Assembly (NCBI GenBank): GCA_947630625.1
Contig: CANRIL010000016.1
Coordinates: forward strand, 1 to 55,624
From: an uncultured Clostridia bacterium
GTDB taxonomy: Bacteria > Bacillota > Clostridia > Oscillospirales > CAG-272
Reading direction: 5' to 3'
DNA: 55,624 nt
Positions 1-8,411 of the stretch are shown in pieces; positions within the stretch are counted from its first letter, which is position 1; every line of letters starts with the position of its first letter. The position numbers and the translations under genes were made by a program. Under the pieces are notes generated by a model, which saw nothing but the letters and a program-made list of their open reading frames with translations, was not told where the DNA came from and did no database searches.

Positions 1-156
1 AACTCCTCTATCTCTACTATCTCGACTTGTCCTCTTCCTTTTACCGTGTCCCGTGTCAGCATCTCTTTTTCCCCTTGTTCTTTTTTCCCCCATCTATTTT
101 ACCATATATACGCAAAAAAGCACAGCCCTTCGACTGTACTTTTTCGACAGACTGTT

Positions 157-200
157 TCCCCGCAAACGGAATCATTTCCGTTTGCGGGGAATATATTTAT
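157..200 (+). terminator. Perfect 15-bp inverted repeat, possible terminator
   Basis: Arms at 157-171 and 176-190 are exact reverse complements around a 4-base loop (TCAT), followed on the plus strand by an AT-rich stretch with a short T run. It may end a gene lying before the window. The T tract is interrupted, so terminator function is only likely. No gene was found in bases 1-237. Confidence 0.5.
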
Positions 201-237
201 TTTTGAAGCATTTCTTTCGCGGAGGTCGAAAACCGAC

Positions 238-699
238 ATGAAAATCAAGTGGAAACCGCTCCTGATCTCAATACTTATTCCGCTCATTGTCGGCGGCGCC
301 ACGGCGCTCTTGTCGCGCGGCGGGATGGCAGAATTTGACATGCTCGAAAAACCGGCGCTCGCGCCGCCCGGCTGGCTGTTCCCCGTAGTCTGGACTATAC
401 TTTACGTCCTGATGGGAGTCGCTTCATATCTCGTGATACAGTCCGGGAACGACGTGTCGCGCGCGATCCCGCTTTACGCGCTCAGCCTCGTCTTCAACTT
501 TTTCTGGCCGATCATTTTTTTCGGCTTTGAAGCTTACCTTTTCGCGTTCTTCTGGCTTATTGCGCTCTTCATCCTCGTACTGCTCACCGCCGTCTCGTTT
601 TATAAAGCGTCGCCGGCAGCCGGATACCTTATGATACCGTATTTATTATGGGTGGCTTTTGCCGGATACCTGAATCTTTCGATCTATCTTCTGAACTGA
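238..699 (+). CDS. tspO: TspO/MBR family membrane protein
   Basis: This 153-residue protein belongs to the TspO/MBR (tryptophan-rich sensory protein / translocator protein) family, small five-helix membrane proteins that bind porphyrins. The hallmark PPGWLFPVVWTILY lies at residues 43-56 after the first membrane helix, and three to four further hydrophobic helices follow. I chose the ATG at 238 because GGAGG at 221-225 sits at good spacing and the family begins here. The frame is open further upstream, but that part has no membrane character. It stands alone, facing the convergent metal transporter. Bacterial TspO proteins are linked to tetrapyrrole or stress responses; the role here is inferred. 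Confidence 0.9.
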   Translation: MKIKWKPLLISILIPLIVGGATALLSRGGMAEFDMLEKPALAPPGWLFPVVWTILYVLMGVASYLVIQSGNDVSRAIPLYALSLVFNFFWPIIFFGFEAYLFAFFWLIALFILVLLTAVSFYKASPAAGYLMIPYLLWVAFAGYLNLSIYLLN

Positions 700-715
700 G
701 CCGAAATCAAACGCT

Positions 716-1867
716 TTATTTGCCGTCAAATCTGATTTTCGTCTCATAATCGCCGCCGCTCTCGGCAATTCCCTCGTCTATCATTTCCTTTATCCGCTCC
801 CGCCTGTCAAGAGATGTGAACGGCACGGAAATATCAAATTCGAGCGTCTTTTTCCCCGCTTCCCTTATGAGCCTGAAATCGTGCATCGTATATTCGGGGT
901 CGATCCCGCTGACGACGCTGCCTACAAGCTCCATCGCCCTGTTCTGCTCGTCGTCGTCCGTGACAACGGGGTCATAGTGAAGGACGGTGTCGACGCCTGT
1001 CATCTCCGTCACCTCGCGCTCTATTTTGTCTATCAGCTCGTGGCACAAAATCACATCCTCGTCGGCTCTGATCTCAACGTGTGCCGACGCATAACGCCGC
1101 CCCGGCCCGTAATCGTGAACGAGCAGATCGTGCATGCCGAGGACCTTGTCATGCGACGTTATTATCCTGACTATTTCGTCCGTCAGTCCCTTGTCAGCCC
1201 GCCTGCCGAGCAGCGGGGAAACGGCGTCCTTCGCGATGCCGATGCCGGAATAAACGATGAACGCCGCCACAGCGAGCCCGACGTATCCGTCAACGTTTAT
1301 ATCGAAAAAATACGTGACAGCGCACCCCGCAAGCACCGCGAGCGTTGAGATCACATCGTTTCTGCTGTCGGCGGCGCTCGCCTTGAGCGTTTCCGAGCCA
1401 ATATGACCGCCGAGCGAATTATAAAACCTCGAAAGCCACAGCTTCACGGCGACGGATAACAGCAAAACGATCGCCACGGGCACTGTCACAAAAACATGTT
1501 CCGGGCGGAAAATTTTTTGAAGCGACGTTTTTCCGAGCTCCACCCCGATCGAAAGGATGAGCGCGGCGATCACGGTTCCGGCGAGATACTCATACCTGCC
1601 GTGCCCATAAGGGTGGTCCCTGTCGGCGGGACGCTCCGCGAGGCGAAAGCCGAGCAGCGTCACCGCGGACGAGGCGGCGTCGGACAGATTGTTCACACCG
1701 TCTGCAATGACGGAGACGGAGCCCGAAAGCAAGCCGACAATCAGCTTCGCCGCGGTCAAAAGCGCGTTGCACACGATGCCCGTGATGCCGGCAAACTTGC
1801 CTATGGCGGCGTGCGCGCCCGGCTCCCCGCCGTTTTTAACTATTTTTTTAAGCAGCCATCCCGTCAT
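716..1867 (-). CDS. Cation diffusion facilitator (CDF) family metal transporter
   Basis: This 383-residue member of the CDF family should export divalent metal ions (Zn, Mn, Fe or Co) by proton antiport. About six membrane helices span roughly residues 25-210. They carry the family metal-site residues: DGVNNLSD (D57, D63), the HPYGHGR loop at 85-91, and ADSRNDV (D167, D171). A cytoplasmic ferredoxin-like C-terminal domain follows. I chose the ATG at 1867 over the GTG at 1876 because the GTG overlaps the strong GGAGG (1876-1880), which lies 8 nt before the ATG. Two aspartates in place of a His/Asp pair in the second helix motif fit Mn- or Fe-type CDFs, but I do not assign a metal. Confidence 0.9.
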   Translation of the reverse strand: MTGWLLKKIVKNGGEPGAHAAIGKFAGITGIVCNALLTAAKLIVGLLSGSVSVIADGVNNLSDAASSAVTLLGFRLAERPADRDHPYGHGRYEYLAGTVIAALILSIGVELGKTSLQKIFRPEHVFVTVPVAIVLLLSVAVKLWLSRFYNSLGGHIGSETLKASAADSRNDVISTLAVLAGCAVTYFFDINVDGYVGLAVAAFIVYSGIGIAKDAVSPLLGRRADKGLTDEIVRIITSHDKVLGMHDLLVHDYGPGRRYASAHVEIRADEDVILCHELIDKIEREVTEMTGVDTVLHYDPVVTDDDEQNRAMELVGSVVSGIDPEYTMHDFRLIREAGKKTLEFDISVPFTSLDRRERIKEMIDEGIAESGGDYETKIRFDGK

Positions 1868-1983
1868 GCGGCGCACCTCCCATAAATATAGAAAACCAAC
1901 TGTCCCATTATATGCGGAGTCGGTTTTATCTGATTATACTACCTTCTCGCGTCACTTTCAATACGGCGCGCAAAGTTTGCTCA

Positions 1984-2020
1984 AAAACGCCGCCGGAGGT
2001 TTTGTCCGGCGGCGTTTTTT
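1984..2020 (-). terminator. Rho-independent terminator (bidirectional)
   Basis: A GC-rich stem (GCCGCCGGA paired with TCCGGCGGC, loop GGTTTTG) is flanked by A-run and T-run on both sides. It can end the small minus-strand gene at 2044-2478. Confidence 0.85.
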
Positions 2021-2043
2021 CATGATAAAATGTGCGGCTTCGC

Positions 2044-2478
2044 TTACAAAAACTGCCTCATATCGCTTGCGAGTCGTTCTTCGGCGCTTATCAGGCTGCC
2101 TGTCAGGTCCTTCGACCTCTGGTCAGCCGCCTTATATTCGTTCAGATACCTGTAAAGCGACTTGACGCCCATGTTGCAGCCGTCCGTTATCAGGTCGGCA
2201 ATCGTCTGGTCAGACCCGCTGACGCCGAGCATGACGTTCGTCTTTACCCACGACATTCCCTTCGCCATCGGATTCGGCTCCTTGCCTGTGTCGTGATACT
2301 CGAAGAGAAGATTCTGTATCTCGTTCTTGATCGTGTCGTTTTCGTTTCTGCTCGATGTCAGCTTCTCGCGGAGCTGCGGGTCGCGCGCATAATCGCGCAC
2401 CTCGTCTATCGAAGATATCCCCATTCTGACGCCTGCGTCGCATTCGCGCAAAAGCTTTATTGTGTCCTGTTCCACCAT
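2044..2478 (-). CDS. Small helical protein, DUF2383/ferritin-like four-helix-bundle type
   Basis: A soluble, charged 144-residue protein predicted to be almost entirely helical, with no signal peptide or membrane segment. Its pattern (conserved N-terminal helix with LLRECDAGVRMG, then long amphipathic helices) resembles the PA2169/DUF2383 four-helix-bundle group, which sits in the ferritin-like superfamily. No clear di-iron ExxH pair is visible, so a catalytic role is not claimed. The start is supported by AGGAG a few bases upstream. It follows the PIG-L gene by 64 bp on the same strand and ends in its own terminator. The family assignment is from overall pattern only. Confidence 0.6.
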   Translation of the reverse strand: MVEQDTIKLLRECDAGVRMGISSIDEVRDYARDPQLREKLTSSRNENDTIKNEIQNLLFEYHDTGKEPNPMAKGMSWVKTNVMLGVSGSDQTIADLITDGCNMGVKSLYRYLNEYKAADQRSKDLTGSLISAEERLASDMRQFL

Positions 2479-2542
2479 TTCGCGGTGCTCCTTTTTTTAT
2501 TTATTATGAGCGCGCGATGCGGAAAAAATTCATGAGAATATT

Positions 2543-3364
2543 TTATAAAAGCCTTTCGAGCCGCGACTTAACATCGCGCCGGAACGACTCGATATATCCG
2601 TCTATATAGTCGGAAACGGACATTTCCGGGTCCCTTATAAGCTCCGTCATGTCGATGGCGAAGCTGATCTCGTCGTCCGTGTCGACGCCGTGAGATTCGC
2701 CGAACGTGGCGTTTGCGCGCCGCCGCCCGATGACGGCGCTGTCATATTTTTTCCCGCCCGCGATCTGCGAATCGAACACCCGGAGCAGCGCCCCTTCAAG
2801 CTCCGCTCTCCCGCCGACGGAGAATGACACCTTCTCAGAGTCCGTCACCCAGTCAAGCCCGCGCCAAACCTCGCAGCCGTATAAATGCTCCGGCACGTAA
2901 CCAAGCTCGCGCAGCGCACAAATCAGCCGGAGCGCCGCCGCCACATGTGTGTCATGCTTGTCGGCTGGGTTGTGCGTATATATGACGCGCGGGCGCGTCC
3001 TCTCGATTATCCGTTTAAGATTCTCGGTCGCCTCCCTGTCGCGCGCGTCCTTTATTCTCGCGGACGGCAGACCGAGCATTATAAGCGCGCCGTATTTGCC
3101 GATATCGGCGGCTCTCATCTGTTCCGATTTGCGCGCGCATATCATCTCTTCATCAGAAAGCGCCGCATATTTCCCGCTGCGTGGGCTGCCGCCGCCGTTG
3201 CCTTCGACAACTGCCGTAAACGAATTTCCCGCGCTGTCATAACAGCGTAGTATCCCGTCGTAAGCCATAAATTCGATGTCGTCCTCGTGCGCCGACACCG
3301 CGAGATGCGTCGTTCTCGCGAGCGCTTCATCCTCCGGCGTTCCGTCCGGTATGTAAATTTCCAT
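2543..3364 (-). CDS. PIG-L family deacetylase
   Basis: This 273-residue protein is a zinc-dependent N-deacetylase of the PIG-L/LmbE family, which removes acetyl groups from N-acetylglucosamine-type sugars on small molecules or glycans. The two metal-binding motifs are present: HEDD at residues 26-29 (family AHPDD) and HDTH at 137-140 (family HPDH). No signal peptide is seen, so it acts in the cytoplasm. It lies 30 bp after the Gfo/Idh oxidoreductase and is probably co-transcribed with it. Such pairs are common in sugar-derivative catabolism in Clostridia. The substrate is unknown. Confidence 0.9.
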   Translation of the reverse strand: MEIYIPDGTPEDEALARTTHLAVSAHEDDIEFMAYDGILRCYDSAGNSFTAVVEGNGGGSPRSGKYAALSDEEMICARKSEQMRAADIGKYGALIMLGLPSARIKDARDREATENLKRIIERTRPRVIYTHNPADKHDTHVAAALRLICALRELGYVPEHLYGCEVWRGLDWVTDSEKVSFSVGGRAELEGALLRVFDSQIAGGKKYDSAVIGRRRANATFGESHGVDTDDEISFAIDMTELIRDPEMSVSDYIDGYIESFRRDVKSRLERLL

Positions 3365-3394
3365 GCTTTATGCTTTCGCCGTCCTTTTGAAATT

Positions 3395-4684
3395 TCAATA
3401 AATTTTGACGACCGACCCCGTGCGCCTCGCCTCGTCGGCGCGGAAAACGGTCAGGTGGCTCACGGTCGAATCCTCGAGCGTCGCGCATGAATCGGACACC
3501 TCATGCCCGTTTATGTACTTGACGAAGTCGAGCACAAGATTTTCGTCTCCGCCGCCGTGCCCGCCGGACGCGCCTATCATGTCGCCCTCGACGCGAAGGT
3601 CATGCGCTTCCTCGATGTAGCCCGCCTTCGTGTCCGGAGCCATTCTGCGCACCACGTACTTTGAATCCTCAAACGTGCCCTTGACCTCGCCGCGCGTGCC
3701 GATTATATGTATGTTCCGCTCGGATTTCGCGCTCCCGCCTATCATCGAGAAGCTGCCGACCGCGCCGTTTGAAAAATTGATTATGACATTCTGGTGGTCG
3801 ACGTTGCCGTCGCGGTCAAAATCCCACACGCACCTGCCGTAAGGGTTATCTTTACGCAGCGATTCCGCCTTGCGCTCGTCTGTCAGCTCCTCCCCGTCAA
3901 GGCAGCGCCACACGTACTGCCCCCACCTGACGGCGGCGAGATAATTCGCCTTCGCCGAGAAAATGCACTCGTTGACAAATGGGCAGTCCGCCATGCAGCG
4001 GCTCCCCGCGCCTTCGGGCTTGCGTTCGCGCCCGAACTGAAAATCCGAACCGAAGCTCGCCACAGACGATGGCAGCGCGCCGCTCCCCTTCATCATCCAG
4101 AGCATGATGTCGATGTCGTGACACGATTTCGCGAGCAGCATCGGCGCGAAGCACACCTTCTCCGAGCGCCACTTTCCGCGCACGTATGAAACCGCCATAT
4201 GATGGTAGTTTACGTGCTCGCACATCTCGATTGAAATTATATCGCCGATCCCCGCCGCCGCGCGCTTTATCGCGCGATAAAATTCCGTATACCGCAAAAC
4301 GTGGCATATCACGACGCGCCGACCGCACATTTTTGCCGTGTCGTTTAGAAGCTTCATCTCCGCCTCATTGACCGCAAACGGCTTTTCGAGCAGCAGATCG
4401 TACCCGCGCTTCAGTATCGGCACAGACGTAATAACGTGCAGATGATCCATCGTCCCGTTTATCACCGCGTCCGCGAATTTTTCCCGCGCGGTAAATTCCT
4501 CAACGGACGAAAAACACGTCTCCGCTGAAACGTCATATTTTTTCCGCATCAACTCGCGCCTCTTCTCGTCCGGCTCGACGATGCCGACTATTTTGATCTT
4601 GTCCGGGTGCCGCTTTGCAACGGACGCGTAAACGTCCGCCCTGTTGCCCGCGCCGACCAGCACCGCAGTTATAAGTTTATCCAT
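3395..4684 (-). CDS. Gfo/Idh/MocA family NAD(P)-dependent oxidoreductase
   Basis: A 429-residue sugar-type dehydrogenase. The N-terminal Rossmann fold carries GAGNRA at residues 11-16, and the family EKP motif is at 100-102. The region around HDID (187-190) falls where the catalytic histidine lies. A cysteine group (C228, C232, C238) may hold a structural metal, as in some relatives. I chose the ATG at 4684 because GGGGTGAT lies 7-9 nt upstream; the GTG at 4696 is part of that ribosome binding site. It is transcribed divergently from the ROK kinase and leads into the PIG-L deacetylase, suggesting a small amino-sugar or glycoside catabolic unit. The substrate cannot be told. Confidence 0.92.
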   Translation of the reverse strand: MDKLITAVLVGAGNRADVYASVAKRHPDKIKIVGIVEPDEKRRELMRKKYDVSAETCFSSVEEFTAREKFADAVINGTMDHLHVITSVPILKRGYDLLLEKPFAVNEAEMKLLNDTAKMCGRRVVICHVLRYTEFYRAIKRAAAGIGDIISIEMCEHVNYHHMAVSYVRGKWRSEKVCFAPMLLAKSCHDIDIMLWMMKGSGALPSSVASFGSDFQFGRERKPEGAGSRCMADCPFVNECIFSAKANYLAAVRWGQYVWRCLDGEELTDERKAESLRKDNPYGRCVWDFDRDGNVDHQNVIINFSNGAVGSFSMIGGSAKSERNIHIIGTRGEVKGTFEDSKYVVRRMAPDTKAGYIEEAHDLRVEGDMIGASGGHGGGDENLVLDFVKYINGHEVSDSCATLEDSTVSHLTVFRADEARRTGSVVKIY

Positions 4685-4717
4685 TGTAGTTATCACCCCG
4701 CATTTTTGCGCGGATAT

Positions 4718-4746
4718 ATTGTATCACAAAAAGTGTTGCCCCGCAA
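4718..4746 (-). promoter_or_regulatory. Sigma-A promoter of the Gfo/Idh - PIG-L unit
   Basis: On the minus strand, -35 TTGCGG (4746-4741), a 17 bp spacer and -10 TACAAT (4723-4718). Its -35 box overlaps that of the divergent ROK kinase promoter by one base. Confidence 0.7.
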
Positions 4747-4764
4747 TCTGTTTTGTGGTACAAT
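4736..4764 (+). promoter_or_regulatory. Sigma-A promoter of the ROK kinase
   Basis: -35 TTGCCC (4736-4741), a 17 bp spacer and -10 TACAAT (4759-4764), ending 32 bp before the start codon. It is back to back with the promoter at 4718-4746. Confidence 0.7.
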
Positions 4765-4796
4765 ATGAGAGATTCATGTGACAGGAGACGAAAACG

Positions 4797-5753
4797 ATGT
4801 ATCTTATCGGAATTGATCTCGGCGGGACGAGCCTTGCCGCCGGCATCGTCGGCGAGGACGGAAAGATCGCCGCGTCCGGCAGTGTGCCGACAGGCGAACA
4901 CACGCCGTCCGCGATAGCGGAAAATGCCGCGTCGCTAATAAAGAGCCTGATGGGATCCCTCGGCATCGGCGAGGACTCCGTATCCGTCATCGGCGTCGGC
5001 GTTCCCGGCACCGCGAACAGGACAACGGGCGAGCTCGAATACGCCAACAACCTCGGAATGGAAAACGTCCGCCTCGCGGACTATTTGCACCCCTATTTCC
5101 CGACTCTGCCGATAACGCTTGAAAACGACGCAAACGCCGCCGCGTATGCCGAATATCTCTTCGGCGCGGGAAAAGGCAAAAACTCGGTCATAATGATAAC
5201 TCTCGGAACCGGGATAGGGGCCGGGATCATAATAAACGGCGCGCTTTTCGAGGGCGTCAATTATGCCGCGGGCGAGCTCGGGCACACCGTCATTGAAACG
5301 GACGGCCTCCCCTGCAACTGCGGACGCCGCGGCTGCTTTGAGCGGTACGCTTCGACCTCGGCGCTGATGGAACAGGCTCGGCATGAGATGGAAAGCAGCC
5401 CGGATTCGCTTTTGTGGGAGCTGACCGGCGGGGTCAGCGAAAAACTTGACGGCAAGCTTTTCTTCTCCGCCGTCCGCAGCGGCGACCGGACGGCGCTTTA
5501 CGTCCTTGACCGCTTCGCCTTCTATCTCGCCGCCGGTATAACAAACGTCATCAACTTCATCGAGCCGGAGCTCGTCGTCATCGGCGGCGGCATAAGCCGG
5601 GAGGGCGAGGTGCTTCTTGCCCCGGTGCGCCGGTATCTTGCGGGCGAACTATATTCCCGCACCTCGAAAGTCCAGACGGAACTGAAAGCGGCTGAGCTCG
5701 GCAACGACGCCGGGATAATCGGCGCCGCGTTCCTCGCAAAATCGAGGATGTGA
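4797..5753 (+). CDS. ROK family sugar kinase (glucokinase-like)
   Basis: This 318-residue protein belongs to the ROK family and should phosphorylate glucose or a related hexose with ATP. The phosphate-binding DLGGT is at residues 7-11, the catalytic region ENDAN at 109-113 and LGTGIGAG at 136-143. ELGH (160-163) plus CNCGRRGC (173-180) form the ROK zinc site. There is no N-terminal helix-turn-helix, so it is an enzyme rather than a NagC/XylR-type repressor. AGGAG at 4783-4787 supports the start. The divergent oxidoreductase and deacetylase suggest a shared sugar pathway. A 5.8 kb terminator follows. Confidence 0.92.
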   Translation: MYLIGIDLGGTSLAAGIVGEDGKIAASGSVPTGEHTPSAIAENAASLIKSLMGSLGIGEDSVSVIGVGVPGTANRTTGELEYANNLGMENVRLADYLHPYFPTLPITLENDANAAAYAEYLFGAGKGKNSVIMITLGTGIGAGIIINGALFEGVNYAAGELGHTVIETDGLPCNCGRRGCFERYASTSALMEQARHEMESSPDSLLWELTGGVSEKLDGKLFFSAVRSGDRTALYVLDRFAFYLAAGITNVINFIEPELVVIGGGISREGEVLLAPVRRYLAGELYSRTSKVQTELKAAELGNDAGIIGAAFLAKSRM

Positions 5754-5778
5754 GGCGAGTTCGCAAAAAGTCGAACAG

Positions 5779-5822
5779 AAAAACCGCTGATGCAAACTTT
5801 TTCTTGCATCAGCGGTTTTTAT
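5779..5822. terminator. Bidirectional Rho-independent terminator between convergent genes
   Basis: A 14-16 bp stem (AAAACCGCTGATGCAA paired with TTGCATCAGCGGTTTT) with T run on the plus side and A/T run on the other. It ends the ROK kinase and the nicotinate phosphoribosyltransferase. Confidence 0.9.
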
Positions 5823-5833
5823 TATACTATAAT

Positions 5834-7294
5834 TTATTTTGCGTCGCGGCGGCGGGAGCGCTCGTTGATCAGGCGCTTTTTCTCGTCCCAGAGCTTCTGA
5901 GAAAGGTCGACGTAGTAGTTGTGCGGATTGTCAAATCTGAGCACCTCTTCCCACAGCGTCCCGACTTCCGCGCGGCAGTATTCGCGCGTCGCCTCCAGCG
6001 TCGGCACATCGTAGACGAGCTCGCCGTTTTTGAAAATATCGACAAGCAGCGGGCGCGCCGTAATGTTTTCGAGCGTCTTGCGCTTCCAGGTGTAATCGGG
6101 GTCGAATATCTCAAGCGGTTTGCTTGTGTCGACGACCTCGTCATAAACCGTGATAAGGTCTGCCTCCGCCTTGCCCGTCTCGTTCGAATAGAGGCGGTAC
6201 ACTTTCTTATAGTGCGGATTCGTGATCTTCGTGACGTTCTCGCTGATTTTTATGCGAGGGATGACGGTCCCGTTTTCGTCCTCGACTGCCGAGAGCTTGT
6301 ATACGCCGCCGAACACCGGAGATGTCATAGACGTTATCAGCCGTTCGCCGACACCGAAGGCGTCAACTTTAGCGCCCTGTCTTATCATGTCGCGTATCAG
6401 GTATTCGTCAAGCGAATTCGAGACTACGATCTTGCAGTAATCAAATCCCGCGTCGTCGAGCATTTTGCGCGCGCGGCGCGACAGATACGTAATGTCGCCG
6501 GAGTCAAGGCGGATCGCGCATTTCTTTATCCCGCGCGGCACGAGCACGTCACGGAACGCGCGGATCGCGTTCGGTATGCCGCTTTTCAGGACGTTATAAG
6601 TGTCAACAAGCAGCGTCGCGGATTCGGGATATATCTCGCAGTATGTGCGGAACGCCTCATACTCCGTATCAAACATCTGCACCCATGAGTGCGCCATCGT
6701 TCCCGTCGCGGGGACGCCGTAGAGCTCATCCGATGCCGTGCATGCCGTACCGGTGCAGCCGCCGATATACGCGGCGCGCGCGCCGAGGATCGCCGCGTCC
6801 GCGCTGTGGGCGCGCCGTGAGCCGAACTCGGAGATCGAGCGCCCTTCCGCCGCCATCACAATCCTGTTCGCCTTAGTCGCGATAAGGGACTGATGGTTGA
6901 ACATCAAAAGCAGGTATGTCTCTATGAACTGAGCTTCTGCCGCGGGCGCGCGGACTGTTATTACAGGCTCGTTCGGGAAAATGACAGTCCCCTCCGGCAC
7001 CGCCCACATATCGCCCGTGAAGTGAAAACCGCGCAGGTACGAAAGAAAGTCTTCCCCGAATATGCCCTTCCCGCGCAGATATTCAATGTCCTCGTCGTCA
7101 AAATGCAGATCCTTTATATATTCAATGATCTGCTGAAGTCCCGCGGCGATCGCATAGCCGCCCTCGTCCGGCACGGAGCGGAAGAAGGCATCGAAATACG
7201 ATATCTCGTCTCCCTTGCCGCACTTGAAATATCCGTTTGCCATCGTGAGCTCGTAAAAATCACAGAGCATCGTCAGATTTCGCTTATTTTCCAT
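5834..7294 (-). CDS. pncB: Nicotinate phosphoribosyltransferase
   Basis: This 486-residue cytoplasmic enzyme condenses nicotinate with PRPP, with ATP hydrolysis, to give nicotinate mononucleotide, the first step of the Preiss-Handler NAD salvage route. The N-terminal DFYELTMANGYF, the SEFGSRRAHS motif and the later DSGD/GVGERL blocks are typical of the family, and the length matches. It is a single-gene unit with its own promoter, an inverted-repeat operator candidate at 7363-7388, and a shared terminator downstream. No nadD or nadE lies nearby. Confidence 0.95.
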   Translation of the reverse strand: MENKRNLTMLCDFYELTMANGYFKCGKGDEISYFDAFFRSVPDEGGYAIAAGLQQIIEYIKDLHFDDEDIEYLRGKGIFGEDFLSYLRGFHFTGDMWAVPEGTVIFPNEPVITVRAPAAEAQFIETYLLLMFNHQSLIATKANRIVMAAEGRSISEFGSRRAHSADAAILGARAAYIGGCTGTACTASDELYGVPATGTMAHSWVQMFDTEYEAFRTYCEIYPESATLLVDTYNVLKSGIPNAIRAFRDVLVPRGIKKCAIRLDSGDITYLSRRARKMLDDAGFDYCKIVVSNSLDEYLIRDMIRQGAKVDAFGVGERLITSMTSPVFGGVYKLSAVEDENGTVIPRIKISENVTKITNPHYKKVYRLYSNETGKAEADLITVYDEVVDTSKPLEIFDPDYTWKRKTLENITARPLLVDIFKNGELVYDVPTLEATREYCRAEVGTLWEEVLRFDNPHNYYVDLSQKLWDEKKRLINERSRRRDAK

Positions 7295-7352
7295 GATCTA
7301 TCGTCCTATCTTCATCCGTAGACTTTATAAAAATCAGCTTTTCGCGAATAAT

Positions 7353-7388
7353 ATTATATTGCTTTGACAAGAATTTTACAATGTCAAA
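7353..7388 (-). promoter_or_regulatory. pncB promoter with inverted-repeat operator candidate
   Basis: Minus strand -35 TTGTAA (7381-7376), 17 bp spacer, -10 TATAAT (7358-7353). An exact inverted repeat TTTGACA-N12-TGTCAAA (7363-7369 and 7382-7388) covers the -35 and spacer, where a repressor would block RNA polymerase. A niacin-responsive repressor such as NiaR is a candidate by context only. Confidence 0.55.
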
Positions 7389-7480
7389 CACGACAAATTT
7401 ACATATTCCGCGCGCCGTCCGCTTGTGTATTTTAAAGAATTCCGCCAAAAAAAGCGCCCGGCCGCATCCGGGTGCGTAAA

Positions 7481-7513
7481 AAACGGCGGGCTGCCGCCCG
7501 CCGTCTCTTTTTT
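7481..7513 (-). terminator. Rho-independent terminator of the DUF1508 gene
   Basis: Stem CGGCGGGC / GCCCGCCG (about 7484-7503) with loop TGCC, followed on the minus strand by TTTTTT. Confidence 0.85.
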
Positions 7514-7516
7514 CAG

Positions 7517-7894
7517 TTACGCTTCGAGATTTTCCTCGACCTTTGCGTCTTCTGCGTTCTTCTTTACGGACGCAATGCCGTTTTCGCAGCTCGGCTTCGC
7601 CTTGTAGCCCTCGGACGTTGCGATGACCTCGCCGTTCTTTGCCTTGAGCCTGAAACGGAACTCGCCTGCCTTGTCCGTGTACATCTCAAACTTAGGATGC
7701 TTCTGCTTCTCCCAGCCTTCGACCGTCTGGTCTTCAACGTTCGCCACAGGCGCGTTGTTCATTACAGACTGGACGCCGTTTCTTGCGGATGCGAGCGACT
7801 CATAAACTTCGGATGTCGCGATGACCTCGCCGTTATTTGCCTTGAGGTCAAACTTAAAACCGGTGTTCGTCTTTCTGATAACAAACTTTCCCAT
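7517..7894 (-). CDS. YegP family DUF1508 protein, two tandem repeats
   Basis: A small soluble 125-residue protein built from two DUF1508 repeats. The first covers about residues 1-50 (GKFVIRK...NGEVIATSE), the second about 66-115 (PKFEMY...NGEVIATSEGY). NGEVIATSE is identical in both copies, which fold as a beta-hairpin-helix unit in YegP relatives. The function of the family is unknown. AGGAGTGAT lies upstream of the ATG. It is a single-gene unit with strong promoter and terminator, suggesting high expression. Confidence 0.9.
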   Translation of the reverse strand: MGKFVIRKTNTGFKFDLKANNGEVIATSEVYESLASARNGVQSVMNNAPVANVEDQTVEGWEKQKHPKFEMYTDKAGEFRFRLKAKNGEVIATSEGYKAKPSCENGIASVKKNAEDAKVEENLEA

Positions 7895-7943
7895 GATAGA
7901 TCACTCCTGTAATCGCCCGGCGAAAAAACCGGGGTTTTTCTTT

Positions 7944-7972
7944 ATTGTACCACACAAAACAAATAAAATCAA
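7944..7972 (-). promoter_or_regulatory. Promoter of the DUF1508 gene
   Basis: Minus strand -35 TTGATT (7972-7967), 17 bp spacer ending in an extended TGG, and -10 TACAAT (7949-7944). Confidence 0.7.
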
Positions 7973-8039
7973 CGTTTTTCGTCAATTTCGCACAAAAAGG
8001 CAAGGAAATTTTCTGTCACGGCGCTCCTATGATGCTCGA

Positions 8040-8345
8040 TTATTCGCCTTCTCCTTCGTCGCCGGAGTCCTCGTCGTAATCAATATCCTCGTAGAGCTCG
8101 TCGTCAAAGATGGAGGCGACGCGGTCAAACTCGTCGTCATCCGTGATCGTCGAGAGTATCATCTCGCCGTCCTCGTCGCGCTCAAGCTTGAGTATAACGT
8201 ATTCCTCATCGTTGTCCATCGGCGCGAGCGCATAATATGTGCTCCCCTCAGACTCCGTCTCGCCTATGAGCTCGTATTCGCTCTCGTTGCCCTCGTCATC
8301 CGTGAGTGTTACAACGTCGCCGATGCTGTATTCTTCGTTATCCAT
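8040..8345 (-). CDS. DUF1292 family protein
   Basis: A very acidic 101-residue protein with the DUF1292 (YrzB-like) fold: DVVTLTDDEGNESEYELIG followed by YYALAPMDN and YVILKLERDEDG. The Asp/Glu-rich tail is typical of Firmicutes members. The function is unknown; relatives often sit near yrrK/ruvX. The ATG at 8345 is preceded by AAGGAG; longer readings of the frame run antisense into nth and are artefacts. It lies downstream of nth but has its own promoter, whose -35 overlaps the nth stop codon. Confidence 0.88.
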   Translation of the reverse strand: MDNEEYSIGDVVTLTDDEGNESEYELIGETESEGSTYYALAPMDNDEEYVILKLERDEDGEMILSTITDDDEFDRVASIFDDELYEDIDYDEDSGDEGEGE

Positions 8346-8382
8346 TTTGCTTATTCTCCTTCCCGTTATAAGGGTACTATCT

Positions 8383-8411
8383 ATAGTATTATAAATTTGC
8401 GCGTTTGTCAA
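8383..8411 (-). promoter_or_regulatory. Promoter of the DUF1292 gene
   Basis: Minus strand -35 TTGACA (8411-8406, perfect), 17 bp spacer, -10 TACTAT (8388-8383). The -35 overlaps the end of nth. Confidence 0.7.
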
